Positions 38,135 to 47,240 of a stretch of DNA of 58,291 nt are shown in pieces. The stretch lies in NCBI GenBank assembly GCA_910579655.1, contig CAJTVE010000011.1, positions 1-58,291 on the forward strand, in the 5' to 3' direction. Below the pieces are notes generated by a model, which made no database searches, was not told the DNA's origin, and worked only from the letters and a program-made list of their open reading frames with translations. A program made the translations under genes and the position numbers. Numbering within the stretch: the stretch's first letter is position 1; every line of letters begins with the position of its first letter. This DNA is from an uncultured Allobaculum sp. (GTDB lineage: Bacteria > Bacillota_I > Bacilli_A > Erysipelotrichales > Erysipelotrichaceae).

Positions 38135-40684
38135 ATGTTTTTTAAAGGCCGGCCCTACATTACCGGGGCTTTACCATCACCAGAACCAACAATCCAGGAA
38201 CTTGAGCACCGTCAGATTGCCTATCAGGCTGCCTGTGAAGGGATTGTCCTGCTGGAAAACCACAACCAGACCCTCCCTTTGCAGCCTGGCCGGATTGCCT
38301 TATATGGATCCGGCGCCTCTCGAACCGTGAAAGGCGGGACCGGCTCAGGAGAAGTGAACGAACGGTATACGGTGAATATCCTTCAGGGCCTGGAAAATGC
38401 TGGATTTACGATTTCCACAAAACGATGGATTGAGGATTTTGAAAAAGAATACCATCAGTCCAGGGTGGATTATGCGCTCAAAAAAGCAAAAACCAATGTC
38501 CTGGATCCAACCGCGATTATTGATGTCATGAAAGATCCGCCCATGCTGCCAAGCGGCCGGCTGATTGATGAAAAAGACATTCTCGACAGCAAGACCGATA
38601 CGGCCATTTATGTTGTGGCCAGACAGGCGGGAGAAGGCACCGATAAGAAACTGGACAACGAAGAATTCCATCTGACCTGGACAGAAAAAGAGAATCTGCA
38701 CATTCTGGCCAGAAACTATGCCCATACGATCCTGGTCATCAACTCTGGAAGTCAGATGGATCTGGGAAAACCTGAAGATCTTCAAGTCGGAGCGCTGCTT
38801 TATTATTGCCAGCAAGGAGAAGAAGGCGGCAATGCGCTTGCTGATCTTTTGATGGGGAAAGTGACGCCGAGTGCCAAACTGACAAGCACCTGGCTGAATG
38901 CCTATGAAGATCTTCCTTTTGGGGAGGAATACAGTTACCTGAATGGAGATACCCATCATGCCATTTATAAAGAAGGGATCTTTGTCGGGTACCGCTATTT
39001 TGATACCTTTGAAGTCCCCTGCCGCTATCCATTCGGATATGGATTGAGCTATACAGACTTTGAAATCGATTGTCTGGAAATGAATGTGTTCCAGAAGAAA
39101 GTCCAGATCCGGGTCAGGGTAACCAATACTGGCACGAGGCCGGGCAAGGAAGTGGTCCAGTTTTACGTCAGCTGCCCCCAGGGAAATTTAGATAAGGAAT
39201 ACCAGCGGCTGGTTGATTTTGTCAAAACCAGAACCCTCGAACCGGGTGAATCCCAGATTCTGCTCTTGCAGGCACCCTTCAAACAGCTTGCTTCTTACCA
39301 TACGCGTAAAGCGGCCTGGATTCTCGAAGAGGGAACGTATGTGCTTCGCGTTGGAAATTGCTCAGCGCATACTCAGGTTGGCGGCTTGCTGATCAATGAG
39401 AAAACACAGACTCTCATCAATGGCCGCAATCTGTGCATGGCCAAAGAACCAGTCACTGAGCTGTTTGCACCAAAAGAAAAAGTCCAGGCAAGACTGAACC
39501 GGCAGATCCTTGAAGCTCGCAAAGAGGGAGTGCCCACGATGCTGGTTCCAGCTCTTCCTGCCTGGGGCATTTGCTATCACCGGCCAAAGATGGATTTCGG
39601 TGCGGATGTCATGAAAATTCTGAATTCTTTGTCTGTCAAAGAGAAAATTGAAGTCCTGGTTGGAGCCGGGTATGAAACCTCCCTCCAGGCCAAATATATT
39701 GCTTCGTTTGCGAGCGTTGGCAAAACGACCGACAAGCTGTGGAAAAAGAAGATCCCGGGCGTGAATCTGTCGGATGGGCCGGCGGGCCTTCGCATTGCCA
39801 GAGCAGCAGCTGTGCGTAAAAACGGTCTGCTTAAAACCAGTGAATTTACGATGAGTTTCATGGAATTTCTGCCTGAGGCTTTCAAATCTTTTATGCTGGT
39901 CAATCCCAAAAAGGATAAAGTCCTCTATCAGCACGTCACCGCTTTTCCAGTCGGCTGCGCACTGGCCCAGAGCTGGAACCAGGCTTTATGCCATCAGGTG
40001 GGCAGGGCGCTTGGCGATGAGATGAATGCCTACCTGGTGACTTACTGGCTGGCGCCGGCAATGAATATCCAGAAAAACCCATTGTGCGGACGCAACTTCG
40101 AGTACTACTCAGAAGACCCAATTGTCTCAGGAAAAATTGCCAGTGCCGTCGTCAAAGGCGTCCAGACAATTCCAGGAACTTACGCCGTGATCAAACATTT
40201 TGTGGCGAATAATCAGGAAAGTGACCGCACGCAGTCTGACAGCATTGTGGATGAGCGTCCATTACGGGAAATCTATTGTCTGGGATTTCAGTATTGTGTC
40301 CAGGACGCGCATCCAGCCGCAGTGATGTCCAGCTATAACCGGCTCAATGGCCTTTACACGGCCAATGACAGACAGCTTTTGACGGATCTGCTCCGAGCGG
40401 AATGGGGCTTTGATGGCATTGTCATGACCGACTGGTATGCCACGGGAAAAGGACTGGCCAGCAACGTCGACTGTATCAAGGCTGGCAATGATCTGATCAT
40501 GCCCGGCACCTGGCCGGCAAAGCAGCAGATCTATAAGGCTCTAAAGGAACACCGGCTTTCTGATTACGATCTGCGTCTGTCGGCAGCCCGGGTTATTGAT
40601 GAACTGATTCATTCCAATGTCGCCCGACGCTTTCTTGCGGAAAATAAAGAAAGCCGATTTGAACCGCTCAGGAAAGATCAGTGA
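38135..40684 (+). CDS. GH3 beta-glucosidase with swapped domain order
   Basis: 849 residues, no signal peptide. Domain order is reversed: the GH3 C-terminal alpha/beta-sandwich comes first (about 30-300, GIVLLENHNQTLPL, YGSGASRTVKGG, AGEGTDKK, PFGYGLSYTDF), then an Fn3-like domain (about 305-420), and the catalytic barrel last (about 490-820: DGPAGLRIA, KHFVANNQESDR, YNRLNG and nucleophile Asp in GIVMTDWYATG). This permuted form is known from rumen Firmicutes. It probably hydrolyses beta-glucosides or related oligosaccharides inside the cell. AGGGAAGGGA lies a few nt before the ATG. Single-gene unit. Confidence 0.92.
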   Translation: MFFKGRPYITGALPSPEPTIQELEHRQIAYQAACEGIVLLENHNQTLPLQPGRIALYGSGASRTVKGGTGSGEVNERYTVNILQGLENAGFTISTKRWIEDFEKEYHQSRVDYALKKAKTNVLDPTAIIDVMKDPPMLPSGRLIDEKDILDSKTDTAIYVVARQAGEGTDKKLDNEEFHLTWTEKENLHILARNYAHTILVINSGSQMDLGKPEDLQVGALLYYCQQGEEGGNALADLLMGKVTPSAKLTSTWLNAYEDLPFGEEYSYLNGDTHHAIYKEGIFVGYRYFDTFEVPCRYPFGYGLSYTDFEIDCLEMNVFQKKVQIRVRVTNTGTRPGKEVVQFYVSCPQGNLDKEYQRLVDFVKTRTLEPGESQILLLQAPFKQLASYHTRKAAWILEEGTYVLRVGNCSAHTQVGGLLINEKTQTLINGRNLCMAKEPVTELFAPKEKVQARLNRQILEARKEGVPTMLVPALPAWGICYHRPKMDFGADVMKILNSLSVKEKIEVLVGAGYETSLQAKYIASFASVGKTTDKLWKKKIPGVNLSDGPAGLRIARAAAVRKNGLLKTSEFTMSFMEFLPEAFKSFMLVNPKKDKVLYQHVTAFPVGCALAQSWNQALCHQVGRALGDEMNAYLVTYWLAPAMNIQKNPLCGRNFEYYSEDPIVSGKIASAVVKGVQTIPGTYAVIKHFVANNQESDRTQSDSIVDERPLREIYCLGFQYCVQDAHPAAVMSSYNRLNGLYTANDRQLLTDLLRAEWGFDGIVMTDWYATGKGLASNVDCIKAGNDLIMPGTWPAKQQIYKALKEHRLSDYDLRLSAARVIDELIHSNVARRFLAENKESRFEPLRKDQ

Positions 40685-40765
40685 GTAAAGTTGAGACGCA
40701 TCTCAAAGTGATGCAAAACCAACGGGTTTTAACAGAAAAGCAGCGCGTAAAACAAGTAGTCTGAT

Positions 40766-40800
40766 TGCTGTCTGGCCTCAATGGTCAGGCAGCATTTTTA
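40766..40800 (+). terminator. Intrinsic terminator after the GH3 gene
   Basis: A 12-bp stem with two G-U pairs (40766-40777 with 40783-40794) followed by five Ts. The following stretch 40801-41087 contains a TATAAT at 41043-41048 as the likely -10 of nfnA, without a clear -35. Confidence 0.85.
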
Positions 40801-41087
40801 TGTCTGATGGTATGTTTGGTGGTGTGCCTGCTTATGTCTGTGCAAATTGTATGATTTGATCTTCAAAATCATGTGATATTTTGATCTTGCTGGATTTTTG
40901 GGGAGGAGAAGGGATCGCACAAGGAAAAAACAGACAGGCATTATCGTGAAAAAATCGCAAAATTGAACACATTTCACCTCTTACTAACTCATAATTAGGT
41001 CATTCATCAAGAATGGCCTGTTTTTGAAAGCCCGATTCTGGCTATAATAGGGCAGCGAATGATTTGAAAGAGGAAAAGAGGGAAATT

Positions 41088-41930
41088 ATGTTTAAAATAC
41101 TTCGCAAAGAAGTTCTCAATCCTACAGTCATCTCGATTACTGTAGAAGCGCCCCATGCTGCCCGTCGAGCCAAGGCTGGACAGTTTGTTATCCTGCGTGT
41201 TGATGAGGAAGGCGAACGAGTACCCTTTACGATCGCTGATGCCGATCCTGAAAATGGAACGGTAACCATTATTTACCAGGTGGTCGGTGCGACGACTCGA
41301 AAACTGATGGAACTTGAAGAAGGCGACGAACTGGCTGACTTTGCTGGTCCGCTTGGTAAACCGTCTGAAATCACCGGTGAAAATGTCGTTGTTATTGGCG
41401 GCGGTGTTGGATGTGCCATTGCCTTGCCAACTGCCAAAGCCTTTCATGAAGCTGGCAAGCATGTCGATACCATTGTCGGTTTCCGAAATAAAGACCTGGT
41501 TATTCTGGAAGATGAATTCCGCAATGTATCGGATCACTACTATCTGATGAGTGATGATGGCAGCGTTGGCGAGAAAGGTTTAGTGACCGCAAAACTTGAA
41601 GAACTGATCAAGAGCGGCCAGAAGATTGACAAAGTAATCGCCATTGGACCGCTGATCATGATGAAATTTGTCTGTGCCCTGACTAAACAGTATGACATCC
41701 CGACAATTGTCTCCATGAACCCAATCATGATTGATGGAACCGGGATGTGCGGGGGATGCCGTCTGATGGTCGATGGCAAAATGCAGTTTGCCTGCGTAGA
41801 TGGTCCAGATTTTGATGGCCATAAAGTCGACTTTGACGCCGCGATGAGCCGCAATCGTCAGTATTCTGAAAAAGAACGCCATGACTATGAACAGACATGC
41901 AATCTGCTTAACATGAAGGAGGGACAGTAA
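41088..41930 (+). CDS. nfnA: NfnA-type FAD/[2Fe-2S] subunit (SudB-like)
   Basis: 280 residues. Small subunit of NADH-dependent ferredoxin:NADP+ oxidoreductase, an electron-bifurcating transhydrogenase. A ferredoxin-reductase fold: FAD part with RVPFTIADAD (about 50-60), NAD part with VVVIGGGVGCAIALP (about 102-116), and the C-terminal [2Fe-2S] cysteines in GTGMCGGCRLM and FACVDGP. The ATG at 41088 has GAGGG upstream; an in-frame TTG at 41064 does not. It is 2 nt before nfnB. Alternative names in databases: sulfide or dihydroorotate dehydrogenase-like FAD/NAD-binding protein. Confidence 0.88.
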   Translation: MFKILRKEVLNPTVISITVEAPHAARRAKAGQFVILRVDEEGERVPFTIADADPENGTVTIIYQVVGATTRKLMELEEGDELADFAGPLGKPSEITGENVVVIGGGVGCAIALPTAKAFHEAGKHVDTIVGFRNKDLVILEDEFRNVSDHYYLMSDDGSVGEKGLVTAKLEELIKSGQKIDKVIAIGPLIMMKFVCALTKQYDIPTIVSMNPIMIDGTGMCGGCRLMVDGKMQFACVDGPDFDGHKVDFDAAMSRNRQYSEKERHDYEQTCNLLNMKEGQ

Positions 41931-41932
41931 GG

Positions 41933-43327
41933 ATGCCAAATATGAGAATGGACAAAAATCCGATGCCTTCTCAGGCTCCGGAAGTCCGAATTACAAATGT
42001 TGACGAAGTAACACTTGGCTATACCCCTGAAATGGCCATTGATGAAGCGAAGCGCTGCCTGGGATGCAAACATAAACCTTGCATGCAGGGTTGCCCGGTG
42101 AATATCCATATTCCGGATTTTGTTGCCCGCGTTGCCGAAGGTGATTTTGAAGGCGCTTATGAAATCATCTCGTTAACAAGCTCTTTGCCTGCAATCTGCG
42201 GCCGTGTCTGCCCGCAGGAAACCCAGTGCGAAGAACGGTGTGTACGCGGCATTAAAGGCGAACCGGTTGCGATCGGTCGTCTGGAACGTTTTGTGGCTGA
42301 CTACATGCGTGAAAAAGGCGAAGCCAAACTGGCTGCTCCCGAGCGTAATGGACACAAAGTGGCCATTGTTGGTGCGGGTCCGGCTGGTCTTACGGCTGCC
42401 GGCGACTTGGCAAAACTCGGTTACCAGGTTACCGTTTTTGAGGCGCTCCATACGCCTGGCGGCGTATTGATGTATGGAATCCCGGAATTCCGTCTGCCGA
42501 AAAGTATCGTGCAGCATGAAATCCAGAAACTGCGCGATCTGGGTGTGGAAATCGTGACGGACTATGTTGTCGGTCGTTCCGGAACCATCGATGAGTTAGT
42601 CGATGACGGTTATGAAGCAATCTTTGTTGGCAGTGGTGCTGGTCTGCCTAACTTTATGAATATGCCGGGTGAAGAATTAAAAGGTGTATACTCTGCGAAT
42701 GAATTCTTAACCCGTTTCAACCTGATGAAAGCCTATCGCGAAGATTCGGATACCCCGATTCAGCATCCAACGAAAACGATTGTTGTTGGCGGCGGAAACG
42801 TGGCCATGGATGCGGCGCGTTGTGCAAAGCGTTTAGGATCGGAAGTCCATATTGTCTACCGCCGATCCCTGGAAGAGCTGCCAGCTCGTAAAGAGGAAGT
42901 GGAACACGCAATGGAAGAGGGAATCATTTTCGATCTGCTCAACAATCCGGTGGCCGTCCACAGTGATGAAAACGGAAGTGTCAAAGCGGTTGAATGCATC
43001 CAGATGGAACTTGGTGAGCCAGACGACAGCGGTCGCCGTCGTCCAATTGCCAAAGAAGGATCCAATTTCATGATGGATGCAGACTGCATGATCATGGCGA
43101 TCGGTACCTCTCCAAACCCATTGATCCGTCATACGACTGAAGGTCTTGAAACCAACCGGAAAGGCTGTCTGATTGTCGATGACAATGAAATGACAACCCG
43201 TGATGGTGTTTTTGCGGGCGGCGATGCGGTGACTGGTGCAGCTACGGTCATCTCTGCTATGGGTGCTGGTAAAAAAGCCGCTGCGGCGATGGATCAGTAC
43301 ATCCAGAAGAAAGTGCGCACCGCTTAA
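41933..43327 (+). CDS. nfnB: NfnB-type GltD-like subunit
   Basis: 464 residues. Often annotated gltA/NADPH-dependent glutamate synthase, but next to NfnA it is more likely the large subunit of the NfnAB transhydrogenase. N-terminal cysteines CLGCKHKPCMQGCP and CGRVCPQETQCEERC bind [4Fe-4S] clusters; FAD site VAIVGAGPAGLTAAG (about 140-154); NADPH site TIVVGGGNVAMDAAR (about 280-294); and GVFAGGDAVTGAATV near the end. AAGGAGGG 9 nt before the ATG. True GltD is encoded separately at 4482-5930 with GltB. A terminator follows. Confidence 0.88.
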   Translation: MPNMRMDKNPMPSQAPEVRITNVDEVTLGYTPEMAIDEAKRCLGCKHKPCMQGCPVNIHIPDFVARVAEGDFEGAYEIISLTSSLPAICGRVCPQETQCEERCVRGIKGEPVAIGRLERFVADYMREKGEAKLAAPERNGHKVAIVGAGPAGLTAAGDLAKLGYQVTVFEALHTPGGVLMYGIPEFRLPKSIVQHEIQKLRDLGVEIVTDYVVGRSGTIDELVDDGYEAIFVGSGAGLPNFMNMPGEELKGVYSANEFLTRFNLMKAYREDSDTPIQHPTKTIVVGGGNVAMDAARCAKRLGSEVHIVYRRSLEELPARKEEVEHAMEEGIIFDLLNNPVAVHSDENGSVKAVECIQMELGEPDDSGRRRPIAKEGSNFMMDADCMIMAIGTSPNPLIRHTTEGLETNRKGCLIVDDNEMTTRDGVFAGGDAVTGAATVISAMGAGKKAAAAMDQYIQKKVRTA

Positions 43328-43343
43328 ATTCAACTGTGATTTT

Positions 43344-43382
43344 AAATGCCGGATCTGCCTGCAGGCAGGCCGGCATTTTCTC
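43344..43382 (+). terminator. Intrinsic terminator of nfnAB
   Basis: A 9-bp stem (43344-43352 with 43370-43378) with an inner CTGCC/GGCAG pairing, followed by a T-rich tract. Confidence 0.8.
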
Positions 43383-43583
43383 TGTTCGAGAGCTAGGGGA
43401 TAGAGTTACGGATTGAATATTGTGGATTGTACAGGGCGTCCAGGCGAATATCCGTATATAATGGAGACAGATTTACTCGGCTTCGAGAGGCTGAATAGGT
43501 CTATCATGGTGGACTAAAAGCGGTCAATTTCTGGCACTATGGAGGATAATTGTCAAATCTTCGATGCCTAAAGAACAAGTTGA

Positions 43584-43611
43584 TTGACAGCGTTTGTCAG
43601 ACCATTAAAAT
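43584..43611 (+). promoter_or_regulatory. efp promoter
   Basis: TTGACA (43584-43589) and TAAAAT (43606-43611), 16-bp spacer, 47 nt before the efp start. A second perfect TATAAT at 43457-43462 lies upstream with no clear -35 and no gene directly behind it. Confidence 0.75.
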
Positions 43612-43657
43612 ATTTACGTTACTGTATATCAAAATCAAATAAGGAGTTCGATAAACT

Positions 43658-44221
43658 ATGATCAGTTCCAATGATTTAAAACCAGGACAGACCATCAACG
43701 TGGATGGTGAAATCTACGTCGTACTGGATACTCTCCAGAACAAAACTGCAAGATCTGCCATGGTCGTTAAAGCAAAAGTGCGCAACCTCAGAACCGGAAG
43801 CAATGTTGAGCTTTCCTGGGGCGGCGGTGAAAAAGTAGAACCAGCGATGATCGACAAGCGCGAAATGCAGTATCTGTATGATACAGATGACGCGATGGTC
43901 TTCATGGATAACGAAACTTACGAACAGGTTGAAATCCCAACAAGCCGTCTTGAATGGGAACGCAAGTTCATCAAACCAAATGACAACGTGAACATCACAA
44001 GCTACGAAAATGAAATCCTTGGTATTTCTCTTCCAGATAAAGCAGTGCTGCAGGTTGTTGAATGTGAACCGGCTGTAAAAGGGGATACAACTTCTTCTGC
44101 CCAGAAGAACGCTAAACTTGAAACCGGTCTTGAACTGAAAGTGCCATTATTCATTAATGATGGTGAAATGATCGTTGTTTCTACGGCTGACGGAAAATAT
44201 TCCGGCCGTGCAAAATCCTGA
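43658..44221 (+). CDS. efp: Elongation factor P
   Basis: 187 residues, three OB-like domains. Rescues ribosomes stalled at polyproline. AAGGAG 9 nt before the ATG. The loop that reaches the peptidyl transferase centre reads LQNKTARSAMV, so the tip residue, normally Lys in KPGKG, aligns with Arg32. Arginine here is typical of the EarP-rhamnosylated subfamily, but EarP, usually encoded next to efp, is absent. Domains II and III are regular (AMVFMDNETYEQVEIP; PLFINDGEMIVVSTADGKY). Monocistronic with its own promoter and terminator. Confidence 0.96.
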   Translation: MISSNDLKPGQTINVDGEIYVVLDTLQNKTARSAMVVKAKVRNLRTGSNVELSWGGGEKVEPAMIDKREMQYLYDTDDAMVFMDNETYEQVEIPTSRLEWERKFIKPNDNVNITSYENEILGISLPDKAVLQVVECEPAVKGDTTSSAQKNAKLETGLELKVPLFINDGEMIVVSTADGKYSGRAKS

Positions 44222-44228
44222 TCCTGAA

Positions 44229-44251
44229 AGCCGCTTAGCGGCTTTTTTTAT
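44229..44251 (+). terminator. Intrinsic terminator of efp
   Basis: A 7-bp stem with 3-nt loop (44229-44235 with 44239-44245) and seven Ts. Confidence 0.88.
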
Positions 44252-44300
44252 GAAAACCCCTTTATTTAAAGGGTCCTGGAGTATATTATTCCTGAGATTT

Positions 44301-44309
44301 TGCTATAAT
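44301..44309 (+). promoter_or_regulatory. Extended -10 promoter of the cmk-der-gpsA-hup cluster
   Basis: TGC followed by TATAAT (44304-44309), an extended -10 element, 27 nt before the start codon. The -35 region is weak, as expected for this class. Confidence 0.6.
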
Positions 44310-44335
44310 AGAAACAGTGTTCAAGGAGGAGAAGT

Positions 44336-45262
44336 ATGACAAAACTGTCTCGAAAAGATAAGTATCGCGATCTGCGCACGTCTATCGAGCACGAAGCCAG
44401 TCAGACAGGCCGGACCGAGAGGTCGGTGCGCCTGGCCGCACCGGATCTGCGCGCGGATTTGCGAAAAGAGAGCAGAACGGATCAGATTCCCGTGCTTGAA
44501 GACCTGCTTGGAGAAGTCAAGCAATACAATCTAGACAATGGCGACCTCAACCTGGAGGATACGCAGATGCAGATCCTGCATAATCTCAACAGCGAAAAAA
44601 CAGCCAAGGCCAGACGCAAAGAGCATCTGGTTGCCATGGAGCAAAACGAAGATGCCGGCGGTACGACCCGCAACCTGTATGGTTCGGACCTTTCTTCAGT
44701 GATTTCGGCGCAGACAAGACCTGTCTCATCCAGACCGGTTCCAAGTCAGAATAAAAACGCGTCCATTGCCAACACCGCTGAAAATCCGCGGGCAATTCAG
44801 GCTGACGAGATCGTTGAAGAAGATTACCTGGATCTGTTTACGCCAAACGCCAAGCAGGAAGTGGTTCAGGCCATTCGCAAAGACGACAGCTTTGAAACTT
44901 CACTTTCTGGCAATAAGGCTAACCGGAAAAAAGAAAAGAAGAAAACGGCGAACGCACCCAGACAGGTTACAAACCGCTCCAAAGAGTTTGAGGACCTGTT
45001 TGAAAGCACCACTTTACCCGCTGCACCAAAGGCGCAGCCCAATGCGCGCCCACGCCCAAAAAATACGTCCCGGCCTGCTGGCCAGGAGGCTGAAGATGAC
45101 TACTTTGCCACCAATCGCTCGCGCTCAAAGCGCAATAAAGAGGATGAGGAGGACAAACCAGCAGGGAAGGGCGCAATGATCTTTATGATCGTGTGCTGTG
45201 TCATTCTTGTCATTTTGATCGTACTGACTATCTTCTGGATGTCAAAATTGGGGATTTTCTAA
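44336..45262 (+). CDS. Hypothetical tail-anchored membrane protein
   Basis: 308 residues, family not recognised. The N-terminal 280 residues are highly charged and probably largely disordered, with basic stretches (NRKKEKKKTANAPR) and acidic patches (VEEDYLDLF, FEDLFES). One membrane segment lies at the extreme C-terminus (about 282-304, MIFMIVCCVILVILIVLTIF), so it is likely inserted tail-first with the bulk in the cytoplasm. AAGGAGGAG precedes the ATG. The cmk start follows the stop directly, so it heads the cmk-der-gpsA-hup transcript; a role in division or envelope organisation would be a guess. Confidence 0.75.
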   Translation: MTKLSRKDKYRDLRTSIEHEASQTGRTERSVRLAAPDLRADLRKESRTDQIPVLEDLLGEVKQYNLDNGDLNLEDTQMQILHNLNSEKTAKARRKEHLVAMEQNEDAGGTTRNLYGSDLSSVISAQTRPVSSRPVPSQNKNASIANTAENPRAIQADEIVEEDYLDLFTPNAKQEVVQAIRKDDSFETSLSGNKANRKKEKKKTANAPRQVTNRSKEFEDLFESTTLPAAPKAQPNARPRPKNTSRPAGQEAEDDYFATNRSRSKRNKEDEEDKPAGKGAMIFMIVCCVILVILIVLTIFWMSKLGIF

Positions 45263-45931
45263 ATGAAAGCATTTAATGTAGCCTTAGATGGACCAAGCGG
45301 TGCTGGAAAAAGCAGCATTGCTGATGTCATTGCAAGCCGCTATGGCCTGACTCACCTCGACACCGGGGCGATGTATCGGGCGATTGGTCTGACTTTGCAT
45401 AACCAGGATATACCCGCAAAGTCGGGGAAGACGCTCGATCAGGCTTTAGCCGGCATAGATCTGCAAATCAAAGATGGCCTGGTTATTGTGAATGGCCAGG
45501 ATGTCTCTGACCAGATCCGCCAGCCTTATGTCTCTGCGCTTGCCTCGAAGTATTCAGCTCTTCCATCCGTCCGCCGCAAACTGGTGGTCCTTCAGCAGCA
45601 CATTGCCGCAGATAAAGGGTATATTCTTGATGGACGGGATATCTGTGATGTCGTGCTGCCAGATGCAGAAGTGAAGCTGTACCTGGATGCAGCCCCTGAA
45701 GCCAGAGCCCAAAGACGTCTGCTTCAGGATCAGGCCAAAGGCATTGATATATCTTACGAAGATGTTCTTAAAGGGATCCTCGAGCGAGATGAGGCAGACC
45801 GCAACCGCAAAACGGACCCGCTTCGCATCTCCGATGCGGCGGTGATCGTGGACAGCAGCCATCTCAGCTTCGACCAGACAGTCGAAACCGTCTGTAAGAT
45901 CATCAATCAGACCCTATTAAAGGAAGCATAA
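45263..45931 (+). CDS. cmk: Cytidylate kinase
   Basis: 222 residues. Phosphorylates CMP and dCMP with ATP. P-loop DGPSGAGKSSIADVIA (about 8-23), nucleotide-binding LDTGAMYRAIGL, DGRDICDVVLPDAEVKLYL and the lid region with ERDEADRNRKTDPLR. Its ATG abuts the preceding stop codon; the Shine-Dalgarno (GGGG) is inside the upstream gene. It is followed after 2 nt by der, a common cmk-der linkage in Firmicutes. Confidence 0.97.
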   Translation: MKAFNVALDGPSGAGKSSIADVIASRYGLTHLDTGAMYRAIGLTLHNQDIPAKSGKTLDQALAGIDLQIKDGLVIVNGQDVSDQIRQPYVSALASKYSALPSVRRKLVVLQQHIAADKGYILDGRDICDVVLPDAEVKLYLDAAPEARAQRRLLQDQAKGIDISYEDVLKGILERDEADRNRKTDPLRISDAAVIVDSSHLSFDQTVETVCKIINQTLLKEA

Positions 45932-45933
45932 CT

Positions 45934-47238
45934 ATGATTAAAGGAACAGTAGCGGTTGTCGGCCGCCCAAATGTCGGAAAATCAACCGTTTTCAATCGAA
46001 TTATCGGCGAACGCAAAAGTATCGTCGATGATATGCCCGGCGTCACCAGGGACAGAATTTATGGCAAGGCCGAATGGCTCACCCAGGAATTCAACCTGAT
46101 TGATACGGGCGGTATTCAGATTCAGGATCAGGATTTTGGCGATGAAATCAATATGCAGGTGGATATTGCCATTGAAGAAGCCGATGTCATTCTATTTCTG
46201 GTCAGTGCTACAGAAGGGGTGACCAGTGATGATATCGCAATTGCAAGAAAACTCAACCGTTCGAAAAAACCAGTTGTCCTGGCGGTAAATAAAGCCGATA
46301 ATGAAAGTCTGCGGATGGGAATCTATGATTTCTATCAGCTTGGAATTGGTGACCCGCTGCCGATGTCGGCAGAACACGGAACCGGCGTTGCAGAAGTGCT
46401 CGATGAAATCGTCCGTCTGCTGCCAGACAAGAAACTGAAATCCTATGATGGCATGACCACATTCTGTGTCATCGGCCGGCCTAACGTTGGCAAAAGCTCA
46501 CTAACAAACGCCATTCTGCGTGAGGATCGGGCGATTGTCTCTGATGTGGAAGGAACAACCCGCGATGCTGTCGATACACCTTTCCGTTATGAAGGCCGCG
46601 ATTATGTCATTATCGATACGGCAGGGATGCGAAAGCGCGGTAAAATCTACGAGAATATTGAAAAATATTCCGTTTTGCGCGCTGTATCCGCCATTAACCG
46701 GGCGGATGTTGTACTCTTCTTGATTGACGGTGAAAAAGGAGTCCGGGAACAGGATAAGCATGTGGCCGGAATCGCTCATGATGCCGGTAAAGGTGTCATC
46801 ATCGTCTATAACAAATGGGATACTGTCGAAAAAGACGACAAGACCATGAATGAAATCACGAAGAAAATCCGGGAAGAGTTTAAATTCTTAAGCTACGCAC
46901 CGATTGCGTTTGTCAGTGCCCTGACGGGTGCAAAAGTAGGAAATTTAATTCCATTAATTGACCAGGTTCATGATGCATGCACCATGCGGGTGCCAACAAA
47001 TGTGCTCAATGATGTTATCATGGATGCGCAGATGATGAACCCGCCAAAACCACACAACGGGAAACAGCTGCGGATTTATTATGCTTCACAGGTTTCGGTC
47101 GCACCGCCGACAATTCTGATTTTCTGTAATGAGCCAGAATTGTTCCATTTCTCCTACAAGCGTTATCTGGAGAATAAACTGCGGGATGCTTTCGGCTTTA
47201 TCGGCACTCCAATTGTAATCAATGCAAGGAAACGATAG
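45934..47238 (+). CDS. der: Ribosome biogenesis GTPase Der
   Basis: 434 residues, two consecutive GTPase domains and a KH-like C-terminal domain. G1 motifs GRPNVGKST (about 9-17) and GRPNVGKSS (about 178-186); G3 DTGG and DTAG; G4 NKAD and NKWD. Needed for 50S subunit maturation. AAGGAAG precedes the ATG. Part of the cmk-der-gpsA-hup run. Confidence 0.98.
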   Translation: MIKGTVAVVGRPNVGKSTVFNRIIGERKSIVDDMPGVTRDRIYGKAEWLTQEFNLIDTGGIQIQDQDFGDEINMQVDIAIEEADVILFLVSATEGVTSDDIAIARKLNRSKKPVVLAVNKADNESLRMGIYDFYQLGIGDPLPMSAEHGTGVAEVLDEIVRLLPDKKLKSYDGMTTFCVIGRPNVGKSSLTNAILREDRAIVSDVEGTTRDAVDTPFRYEGRDYVIIDTAGMRKRGKIYENIEKYSVLRAVSAINRADVVLFLIDGEKGVREQDKHVAGIAHDAGKGVIIVYNKWDTVEKDDKTMNEITKKIREEFKFLSYAPIAFVSALTGAKVGNLIPLIDQVHDACTMRVPTNVLNDVIMDAQMMNPPKPHNGKQLRIYYASQVSVAPPTILIFCNEPELFHFSYKRYLENKLRDAFGFIGTPIVINARKR

Positions 47239-47240
47239 TT

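Noticed and set aside
41933..43327. Second glutamate synthase small subunit
   Set aside because: Directly follows an NfnA-type gene and has no GltB partner nearby; NfnB is the better call.
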